Assembly: GCA_023091735.1 (NCBI GenBank)
Contig: JALKBU010000002.1
Location: forward strand, 124,001-188,000
Source of the DNA: Trichomonas tenax
Taxonomy: Eukaryota > Parabasalia > Trichomonadida > Trichomonadidae
DNA: 64,000 nt
Reading direction: 5' to 3'
Shown: piece after piece, positions 56,737 through 64,000 of the stretch
Numbering within the stretch: position 1 is the stretch's first letter
How the letters are laid out: every line of letters starts with the position of its first letter
The notes under the pieces: generated by a model
The model's input: only the letters and a program-made list of their open reading frames with translations
Told to the model about the DNA's origin: nothing
Databases searched by the model: none
Program-made: the position numbers and the translations under genes

Positions 56737-57154
56737 ATACCTTGTATTGTTTTATTTTAAAAGTTTTTGTTTTTTCATTTAAATTTTATATTTCGAATAT
56801 TATCAAAGATATATGAATGTTTCTCGGCTACTCAGGAGTCACATCAAATAGCGTTAATCATTATGGATTTAAAATCATGAAAATCAAATATTTATCTAAA
56901 AAGCATAATTTTTTTTAACAAATCATTTTTGAAAAAAATAAAGATTGTAGAACAAAAGAAATTAGGCTATAACATATACATAAAGAGTAGATCTTAATGC
57001 CAAAGTTTCAGGTCAATAATTATTTTTGATTTTGAAAAATTAAAGTTTCTGCCTTCATATTGATACCACATAATATATAGATAATGAAGATGCTAATTCG
57101 TAATAGAAAAATAAAAATCTAAAAAACCTGAAAAATATTGTCACTTTTCAAATA
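56737..57154. other. Intergenic, no feature seen besides the initiator
   Basis: AT-rich; the right end carries TCACTTTTCA at 57141. Confidence 0.45.
57141..57150 (+). promoter_or_regulatory. Initiator of the gene at 57155
   Basis: TCACTTTTCA followed by AATAATG, the closest match in the window to TCAYTWYTCATTA. Confidence 0.7.
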
Positions 57155-58267
57155 ATGTTTGCAAGTTCAAAAAAGTTTTTAGACGCCGAAGATCCAAGAA
57201 AGACAGAAGACTCCAAAAGGTCCAAAAAGCTGAGGACATCTGAAGCCATTAAAGTTGAAAAGACTTTATCTGGAATCGAAGTCAAACTCACTAAAAAAGA
57301 TATTGTTCTCAACGACGGAAAGCGCAGCTACATCTACAAATTCTTAAGTGATTTTGAAGAAGATGTTGTGCATATGAGTGTTTCAATTTCAGGACATTTC
57401 ATTTCCATCGTCAATTCTGATGGTGAAATGTTCTTAATAACACTCGGAGACAAAGATTCTTTATACGTTGATCAGATAGAAACTGATAGAAAAATTATTT
57501 TTACTCAATTTACGTGCAACGAAACAATACTATGCGCACTTACAGAGAACAACATATTCCAGTTCTACAAAGTTCTTTTACCAGAATTTTTATCCGAATT
57601 TACATTTGATACAGAATATTCAGCAACTCAATTCGATGTTATGGAGGCTAATGGCATTATTAGGATGTCCTGGGAAGTTGACGGAAATACAGGACACAAA
57701 TGCTTTTATTTACCTGATAATTTTAGAAATAGTCACGAAAGAGTTCCATTAGTTGCAGCAGACGACTCATACAATTCGTTGTTCGAGCCAGAATTCCATG
57801 AAGCCAGTGATTTTATTGAAACACAAGAAGAAAATGAAGATGTTTCTGAAATTCAACCTCAACAGACTTTAGAAGATGCTGCTGAATTGCTTTACAGAAA
57901 GAATCAGGAGCTCCACAAGAAGCAAGATGAACTTATGAATCGTCGTAATGCTTTAGCAAGTCAAATTAACGAATTAAATGAACGTGGTAAACAAATTAAA
58001 AATCGCGAGGATGCAATTCGCGAAAGAACAACACAACTTTATAGACGAATCCAGGCTTTGATCGAATCTAGAGAAAGTGATGAAAAAGTTAATTATCTGT
58101 CAAATAAGTTTGTTGAAGCAGAAAAGAAGCTTAAAAACATCAACTTTGACGATTTAAACGCAGATGCAGATCCGCGCACAATCGCAATGTTAAGAAGTTT
58201 GAATTTCCCAGAAAGACTTAATAGAATAGAGAAAGAGATAAATGCCCGCAAAGAGATGCAAAACTAA
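57155..58267 (+). CDS. Beta-rich plus coiled-coil protein, Nup88-like candidate
   Basis: A 370-residue protein. Residues about 30-200 are beta-rich with blade-like repeats (VVHMSVSISGHFISIVNSDG, ILCALTENNIFQFYKVLL), and residues about 235-365 are a strong coiled coil (QELHKKQDELMNRRNALASQ). The propeller-then-coiled-coil order and the terminal RSLNFPERLNRIEKEINARK recall the nucleoporin Nup88/Nup82, but the propeller is far shorter than usual. The N-terminus (SKRSKKLRT) is basic. The name is a suggestion only; the domain layout is firmer. Confidence 0.7.
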   Translation: MFASSKKFLDAEDPRKTEDSKRSKKLRTSEAIKVEKTLSGIEVKLTKKDIVLNDGKRSYIYKFLSDFEEDVVHMSVSISGHFISIVNSDGEMFLITLGDKDSLYVDQIETDRKIIFTQFTCNETILCALTENNIFQFYKVLLPEFLSEFTFDTEYSATQFDVMEANGIIRMSWEVDGNTGHKCFYLPDNFRNSHERVPLVAADDSYNSLFEPEFHEASDFIETQEENEDVSEIQPQQTLEDAAELLYRKNQELHKKQDELMNRRNALASQINELNERGKQIKNREDAIRERTTQLYRRIQALIESRESDEKVNYLSNKFVEAEKKLKNINFDDLNADADPRTIAMLRSLNFPERLNRIEKEINARKEMQN

Positions 58268-58596
58268 TGCATTGATATATTATTGCTTTTATTAGAATAA
58301 ACAATTTTGTTTAATTTTATTATAAAACTTCTTTAAATAACTCAGACATACAAAATAGAGTCTAGAAAATCTAACCGTAGTTAAGCAATGGCATGTTTGA
58401 ACATAATATCAATAACAAAAAATTTATTACTACTAGAAAGCTACAAAAATAGTACATATAAATTACAATACATGAGGTATAATATATCCAATAATTTCAA
58501 TTGGCAAATCCAAAACAATAAAATACTGAAAAAGATATCAACTTAATCTTTCATGGAATATGTAACAGTGATAGAAAGCATCGTTTGCTAATTTAA
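58268..58596. other. Convergent intergenic spacer
   Basis: AT-rich; nothing seen. Confidence 0.45.
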
Positions 58597-58881
58597 TTAT
58601 TTCGGCCTAGGAGAAGGCTTTGGCTTTGCATGTTCTTCATCCGTTATTTTGAGTGATTGTTCATAAGCTACTCTGTATATGTCTCTTTTGAGCATATCAA
58701 TCAGTTGCATTCTTGCTTTAATTGCTTCGATAAGTTCCGCTTTATCTGATTCGAGCTCTTTTACTTGCTGCATTAGTTCCTTTTCATTCTCTTTACTTGT
58801 GCGCTTAATTTTTTCTATAGATTCCTTCACTTTATCAATCCTTTGACGAAGTTCTTCCTCACTTAATTCATTAACACTCAT
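58597..58881 (-). CDS. Unknown short coiled-coil protein
   Basis: A 94-residue frame with an uninterrupted heptad pattern over residues 5-75 (EELRQRIDKVKESIEKIKRT, LMQQVKELESDKAELIEAIK) and a proline/lysine tail (AKPKPSPRPK). I do not recognise it. Codon use is normal for the window and the ATG at 58881 is followed by a clean frame, so it is probably real. A GGGG-box palindrome lies 25 bases upstream of the start. Confidence 0.65.
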   Translation of the reverse strand: MSVNELSEEELRQRIDKVKESIEKIKRTSKENEKELMQQVKELESDKAELIEAIKARMQLIDMLKRDIYRVAYEQSLKITDEEHAKPKPSPRPK

Positions 58882-58891
58882 TTTGTCATAT

Positions 58892-59178
58892 TTTTATTTT
58901 AATTAGGGGGTCACACCCCCTGCTTAATTTTTTAATAAATCTTCGAATGTTTATTTTGATTATAAAAGTCGGTAATTTGATAATATATTTGCTATTTATA
59001 TATAACACCATATTTTGCGCTTCATTGTACATAGCTGTATCTATAATATTCATTATCTTGTCTATTAATTTTTGGATATAATTAATGAACAAAGATCTTT
59101 ATTATTTTGAAAATATTAGGGGGATACACTTTTATAACCCCTATGATATAGTTTAGGGGGCTGAGTTTACAGACCCTA
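58892..59178. promoter_or_regulatory. GGGG-box cluster and TTTACAGACCCTA motif
   Basis: TTTTAATTAGGGGG then TCACACCCCCT (about 58893-58921) forms a GGGGGTcacACCCCC-like palindrome. ATTAGGGGGATACAC lies near 59118, AACCCCTATG near 59138, TTTAGGGGGCTG near 59152, and TTTACAGACCCTA at 59166-59178. The same motif types flank the adenylate kinase gene at 7.2-8.4 kb. They sit between the divergent coiled-coil and USP genes. Confidence 0.4.
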
Positions 59179-59212
59179 CATAAAAGTCAATTTTTTGTCA
59201 TTTTAGGGGTTA

Positions 59213-59220
59213 TCACTTCA
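59213..59220 (+). promoter_or_regulatory. Initiator of the second USP gene
   Basis: TCACTTCA, 23 bases before the ATG at 59244. Confidence 0.6.
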
Positions 59221-59243
59221 ATTTCCCTAATTTTGACAGTATT

Positions 59244-62200
59244 ATGCATGATTTCACAATTCCCGAGCCAAAGGACGATTATGACATGTGGGAATCGTGT
59301 TTGACTGCCCAGGATGAGCAAGAAAATCAATTTAGATTGTATCTAATTACAATAAAAAAATTATTAGCGCAAGTTATCTCGAAAAAGAAACTAGATGCAC
59401 CGATTGAGGCGAAAACAGGATATTTCCTGGATACAACGTTGCCAAACACGTGTAAAAGGCTCGTAAATCAAGCGACATGGCAAACAAATCAACAATTAGT
59501 CTGCCAAATCCTTGAGCAAGCATATCTTGCAATACCAATAGTGATTCATTCGTTCGAGCCTAAACAAGCTTTACCACTTTTATCGCTTTTAAATCCAAAT
59601 GCACCTTTTTATATCGAAACAAAAACAGGGTTCAAAGCAACAAAAGCGAAAAAATGGAAAGAGATTGTTGATTCATTAGCAAGAAAGAATGGTATCGATA
59701 TTATTGCGCATTTTATTACAAATAATCCAACAATCATTCCTTTCGATGCGTTTTGTGGATATTTTGCGTTGATTTATATATTAAGATATTCAGTGAATAT
59801 GAAGGATCCTACAAAAATCAATAAACCATTCGAAATTTTTCTCAATCAATTACAAACGCATTCTCAACAAAGTAGAGCTTCTAACAATGATAGTTTTAGT
59901 CACACTGTTAATTTCTTTTTACAGATCGCATTGATGAATCAAGATGTTTGTCGTCAATATATTGACAAAATAATTCAAATTGCCACTGAACATATTAACT
60001 GCGAAAACTTGGAAAAGAATATGGCAGGCATTAGCATTCTTACTGAAGTTATTGAATCAATCAGATCACAATCATTTTTGTTTGATCCCAATCAAATTTT
60101 GCAGAAAATTTTAGAAAAGGATTTGCATCAACAAGTTGTTCCAAAATTAACTCCTTTGTTTATACAACTTGCAAAAGGATCACAGTTGACTATTAATCTA
60201 CTTTTAATACTTTGGGAGAAAACAAAAACAGCACATTTTTCAGTACAAAATTTGTATGCAGATCTTCTTGGTGAATCTTTGGGAATTATTAAAGAGCAAT
60301 TATTCATGGATTGGCAATATCAAATTGCGAATTCTTCGGGTATCCATAAGATACTATTTAAGGTATTGCTTAAATGTGCATGCACCGCTACAAATGATGC
60401 TGTTGTTAGGCTTTCATTGCAAACAATTTTCAAATATGTAAATGACGACGAATTAATATCGGCAATTATTAAAGAATATGATGACGTCAAAAATAAAAAG
60501 ATCCAAAAACTCACATTCCATTTCATAATGGAAGCAATTCACGCAAATAAGAATAACAACAACTTGTTTAAATTACTTTGCACGAACATCAAAAGATTCA
60601 AAGATTCTTGCGCTTATTTAGATATATTAGAAATATGCAGTTTTATTTCAAATTTTCCCAACAGCGAAGATCTTTTTTATATTTTCCAATCAGTCATTGA
60701 AGTCAGAAATATTCGAATTCCTGTACATGCAATTCCATATTTACTTCAAACACCAACAGAAACACTTTGGAAGACATTAAATCAATTAATTAAAATTAAA
60801 GGTTTAGGTGCTTTTGAATCATTAGCAAGTGCAGAAATAATCAAAAGACTTAGCGAAATACCAGTTTTACCAAAGACTTCAGAGTTTCTTCTTTTCATAA
60901 AGAATTTCATTATTCTTGTTGGCACTGAAACAAAAATGGTTGAAGCACCGAAGCAACCAGGACAAATACCGAAAAAATTTAAACTTAATTCCATCGAAAT
61001 TCCAGGCTTTGATTTCCTTTGGAGAGCATATGATGAAGATACTAACACAAATAATGAAGTTCAGAACACGATTATTTCTTTGATCGAGATGATAGATGTT
61101 TTCTCATCACCATCAGTTTTAGCACAAATTTTGAATAGGATCAGATGTGCTCAATTGGAAAAACGTGAAAGATATCTCTGCTTATTAAGAAGATTCATAC
61201 TGAATTGCGAAAAGGGAATCATACTTTCAAATTATGGATATATCAGGCACAAAGATTTATTAATTCCGAGTGTAAGGAGAATAACAATATATATAATGCA
61301 TGAAAACAATGCTTATCCAATCATATTCTCAAGCGATTCAAAGCCAACAATTGATATCATTTATGGAAAGTTTACTTCTTATTATGGGATTGGAACAAAA
61401 GGATCAACATTATATTATCAAAATATTAAATTAACAAGCAGCAAGTTATTCTCTGAATACTCAATTCCTAATGGAGCAACTCTCATTGCACAAGGATTCA
61501 ATAATAACTACACTGCGCCAACAGCATATTGGCCTTCTCCAAAAATTTATGCCGATAGGAACTATGACATTTTTTATTCGATTCTTCATGGCCCACATAC
61601 TGACAGAGAAAGAGAAATAATAAGAGACTTGCTAAGAGAAATACCAAGCGATCCAAACATTCTTGAAAAAATCAACTTGAATATTGGCGAAGTTTTGCAG
61701 TTTCTCGAGAAAGAACAAAATCCATTCATTGCCAATTATATTGTTGAATGTTTGATTCTTCCTTCATTCCAAGATCAAATCATGAGACAGTTTATTCAAT
61801 CAAATGGCATTAAGATGATTCTAGATAAGCTTAAGCAGAAAGAATTTATTGAGTTGGTTTCGCCAAGTTTCATTGTTTTATCGAATTTACCAATAATCGT
61901 TACAACACCGTACACTGAACAAATCATTAACTTTGTATGCCAAAATCTTATTGATTTTCAAATAGAGGCCAAGATAGAATCCATTCTGTTCCTTATGAAA
62001 CTTGATGTTAGATCTGCTTGTTCTATTTTGATGAACAATGAAGATTTGATCATTAACACTATAGAAAAACTAACAAATCAGCCATTGAACTTGTTCACAA
62101 AATATCTTTTGTCAATGAATCAACCTGATTTCATTGTAGATCTCTGCATTCATCAGCTCAAAAATAATCAAAACGCATCACATTTCATGCCATTATTTGT

Positions 62201-64000
62201 TGATTCTGTTGTTAAATCATCAACAAAGAAGCCACGAGAAATGCTTGAATTATGCTTTAATTGCGTTGATAGAGGAATATCATCTGATCAACTCGGAAAT
62301 GCTATTTCAAGGCTTCTTTTCCAAGCAATGAACGAGTCAAAAGAAGATACAAACTTTATCGCAAATGTTTTCGAAATGGTTAAAAAGGCCAAATCACTGA
62401 AAACTCGCGAAACATTATTGAACACATTACTTGCAGTGGAGAACACTGCTTTTGGTGGATATAATAACATGGTTTCTAATTTTATTTCCATTTACGCAAA
62501 CAAATATTTCGATCGATTTGGATTTAGTCCTGACAGTGAAATTCGTTCGCAATATGGCGCAGGATTGCGCAATCTTGGTGCAACATGTTATTCAAACAGC
62601 ACTCTTCAGCAGCTTTTCCATTTTTCACCTTTCGTTTCGATGCTTTTCAAGGAAGACCTGAAAGACGATGCACATATTTCTCTAAGATATCTATTTTCTG
62701 CAATGTTGATCAGTCAGTGCCAATACTGCGATCCAGAGCCATTCTTGACAAAGTTTAAAGCTCCTGGTGGAGGAAAAGTCAATTTCGGAGAGGAACAAGA
62801 TGCGTCTGAATTTATTGCACATCTAATTTCACAATTTCCAAAGTCAATGCAGAAATTATTCACAGGCAGGAATAGAAATGTTTTCGAGAATAAAGAAGAA
62901 AACCAGAGAATCGAAAACATAGAAGATTTTATTACATGGCAACTCAGTGTTCAAAACTCAGACAGCGTCCCTGAGAGCATCAAGCAAACCACGCTTCCAG
63001 AATATATGATGTACATGTGCGAGAACATTGGAAGGCAAATCCAGATGGAAAGAATAACTTATATTGACGAAGCTCCTCCAGTTTTGATTGTCGTTCTCAA
63101 GAGATTCGAATTCGATTTGAACACATTCCAAAGAATTAAAATCAACAAACACATCGAAATTCCTGAAACTCTATCTATCAAAGATGTGATGTACAAGCAG
63201 CAGAATGCTGATGATTCTGACTTCCAATACAAGTTACAAGGAATGGTTCTTCACACAGGAAATGCAAATTCAGGTCACTATTATTCTATCATCAATATCA
63301 GTGCCGATGAATCTGAGCCTCAGTGGGTTAAATACAATGATATAGAAGTCATTCCTATCAAAGCCGAAAAGGCGTTTAACGAAGCAACAGGACAGAAGCA
63401 AAAGAAAGAAGGACAAGCAGAAAACAGAACATCAGCCTACATTTTGTTCTATGTAAAATCTCATGCAACAATAGAGTACGAAGGCGAAACATTAACATTT
63501 GGAAATGTCGAAAACGCAAGGAAGGATTGCAATCCAGAAACTATTGCAAGGATCGAAGATGACAACAAACGATTCGCTGATAATCAATGTGCGTTCACTC
63601 CTGTTTTACTGAACTTAGCACACAAATTCGCAGATCCATCTGTTTACGCAAAATATTATCTGAGAATCTTCTTACATTCAAAGATGGAGGATAAAGTACC
63701 AATGGCTGAAGGAAGACTTATTCATTACATTGATACATATCCAGAAGTGATTGCACAAATATTTATTGATGACAAAGAAAACATTAACAAGATTATGACT
63801 GTTTGTACAACAAAACCATTCACCAATTCAATGACTAAACTCTTGAAGCACGTGATTGAGAAAGCAAATCCAACGCAAGCATTCGAAATCGCATCCAACA
63901 TGATAACCTGCTTAGCACAGAGTACTGCAATATGGCACAGTGTTCCTAACATTTGCGATGTCATTCTTCATTATATGGCGAAGTATCCAGATGGATGCAA
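59244..64000 (+). CDS. Second large USP-family deubiquitinase, cut by the window edge
   Basis: At least 1585 residues, open to the right edge. The Cys box GAGLRNLGATCYSNSTLQQL has Cys at about 1115; the His box GMVLHTGNANSGHYYSIINI has His at about 1345. Between them are FGEEQDASEFIAHLI and PPVLIVVLKRFEFD. Long helical repeats precede and follow the protease, as in USP9X/USP34/USP24. The layout parallels the gene at 52090, so the two are probably distant paralogs. The ATG at 59244 (MHDFTIPEPKDDYDMWESCL) follows the initiator at 59213. No frame break is visible across the 4.7 kb. Confidence 0.92.
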   Translation, partial: MHDFTIPEPKDDYDMWESCLTAQDEQENQFRLYLITIKKLLAQVISKKKLDAPIEAKTGYFLDTTLPNTCKRLVNQATWQTNQQLVCQILEQAYLAIPIVIHSFEPKQALPLLSLLNPNAPFYIETKTGFKATKAKKWKEIVDSLARKNGIDIIAHFITNNPTIIPFDAFCGYFALIYILRYSVNMKDPTKINKPFEIFLNQLQTHSQQSRASNNDSFSHTVNFFLQIALMNQDVCRQYIDKIIQIATEHINCENLEKNMAGISILTEVIESIRSQSFLFDPNQILQKILEKDLHQQVVPKLTPLFIQLAKGSQLTINLLLILWEKTKTAHFSVQNLYADLLGESLGIIKEQLFMDWQYQIANSSGIHKILFKVLLKCACTATNDAVVRLSLQTIFKYVNDDELISAIIKEYDDVKNKKIQKLTFHFIMEAIHANKNNNNLFKLLCTNIKRFKDSCAYLDILEICSFISNFPNSEDLFYIFQSVIEVRNIRIPVHAIPYLLQTPTETLWKTLNQLIKIKGLGAFESLASAEIIKRLSEIPVLPKTSEFLLFIKNFIILVGTETKMVEAPKQPGQIPKKFKLNSIEIPGFDFLWRAYDEDTNTNNEVQNTIISLIEMIDVFSSPSVLAQILNRIRCAQLEKRERYLCLLRRFILNCEKGIILSNYGYIRHKDLLIPSVRRITIYIMHENNAYPIIFSSDSKPTIDIIYGKFTSYYGIGTKGSTLYYQNIKLTSSKLFSEYSIPNGATLIAQGFNNNYTAPTAYWPSPKIYADRNYDIFYSILHGPHTDREREIIRDLLREIPSDPNILEKINLNIGEVLQFLEKEQNPFIANYIVECLILPSFQDQIMRQFIQSNGIKMILDKLKQKEFIELVSPSFIVLSNLPIIVTTPYTEQIINFVCQNLIDFQIEAKIESILFLMKLDVRSACSILMNNEDLIINTIEKLTNQPLNLFTKYLLSMNQPDFIVDLCIHQLKNNQNASHFMPLFVDSVVKSSTKKPREMLELCFNCVDRGISSDQLGNAISRLLFQAMNESKEDTNFIANVFEMVKKAKSLKTRETLLNTLLAVENTAFGGYNNMVSNFISIYANKYFDRFGFSPDSEIRSQYGAGLRNLGATCYSNSTLQQLFHFSPFVSMLFKEDLKDDAHISLRYLFSAMLISQCQYCDPEPFLTKFKAPGGGKVNFGEEQDASEFIAHLISQFPKSMQKLFTGRNRNVFENKEENQRIENIEDFITWQLSVQNSDSVPESIKQTTLPEYMMYMCENIGRQIQMERITYIDEAPPVLIVVLKRFEFDLNTFQRIKINKHIEIPETLSIKDVMYKQQNADDSDFQYKLQGMVLHTGNANSGHYYSIINISADESEPQWVKYNDIEVIPIKAEKAFNEATGQKQKKEGQAENRTSAYILFYVKSHATIEYEGETLTFGNVENARKDCNPETIARIEDDNKRFADNQCAFTPVLLNLAHKFADPSVYAKYYLRIFLHSKMEDKVPMAEGRLIHYIDTYPEVIAQIFIDDKENINKIMTVCTTKPFTNSMTKLLKHVIEKANPTQAFEIASNMITCLAQSTAIWHSVPNICDVILHYMAKYPDGC

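Larger units (their letters stand above)
58882..59243. other. Divergent promoter region with GGGG boxes
   Basis: It contains the motif cluster described separately and the initiator of the second USP gene. The minus-strand frame at 58886-59092 is AT-driven and not supported. Confidence 0.5.

Noticed and set aside
58886..59092. 68-codon minus-strand frame upstream of the short coiled-coil gene
   Set aside because: Ile/Lys/Asn-rich translation typical of AT-rich non-coding DNA; it overlaps the GGGG-box promoter region.

Overview
The window looks like nuclear DNA of a trichomonad (Parabasalia, in the Trichomonas/Tritrichomonas range). It is AT-rich and eukaryotic in content (separase, VPS35, calreticulin, MAP65, importin-beta-like, SNARE). 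Almost all genes are single-exon, and many carry an initiator element of the type known from Trichomonas (TCA-Y-T/A, here TCACTTTT or TCATTTAT) a few bases to a few tens of bases before the ATG. No rRNA, functional tRNA, CRISPR array or bacterial operon was found. I placed starts at ATG codons, using the initiator position where it helps.

Layout. 1-9 kb: a small unknown protein, a repeat-rich gap, a MAP65/PRC1-like microtubule bundler, a secreted or membrane protein, a cystatin and an adenylate kinase. 9-16 kb: a decayed surface-protein pseudogene, a PPP-family phosphatase behind three E2F-like sites, a coiled-coil TSNAXIP1-like protein, AMMECR1, a coiled-coil/armadillo-like protein and a strand-switched pair of surface-protein tails. 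16-21 kb: a Yip1 protein, a large importin-beta-like protein and ribosomal P2. 21.7-33.8 kb: an ER glycoprotein-folding neighbourhood made of a UGGT-like protein, ALG5, RFT1 and, after separase and an ankyrin pseudogene, calreticulin. 33.9-37.2 kb: a second TSNAXIP1-like protein, a PX-domain protein, a possible spliced mini-gene and a ubiquilin-like protein. 37.2-44.1 kb: a gene-poor island with dispersed repeats, tRNA-like-headed repeat copies, remnants of a multicopy protein family, an array of imperfect hairpins, a 423-bp inverted-repeat element and one small gene that needs two 25-nt introns. 44.1-64 kb: a propeller-like/UBR-box/PHD protein, then five membrane-traffic genes in a row (VPS35, REEP/Yop1, FAM177, TBC1D22-like RabGAP, SNARE), a large USP deubiquitinase, a Nup88-like candidate, a short coiled-coil protein, and a second large USP that runs off the right edge.

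Themes. The ER quality-control genes could act in one pathway: ALG5 makes dolichyl-P-glucose, RFT1 is needed for lipid-linked oligosaccharide assembly, UGGT senses misfolded glycoproteins and calreticulin binds monoglucosylated ones. The UGGT-like protein, however, has lost the second Asp of its DxD motif. Two recurrent promoter-type motifs stand out: TTTGNCATGTAAA, and a GGGG-box/TTTACAGACCCTA pair. The most unusual structures are the hairpin array at 40.5-42.7 kb and the two tandem 25-nt introns at 43.3-43.4 kb.
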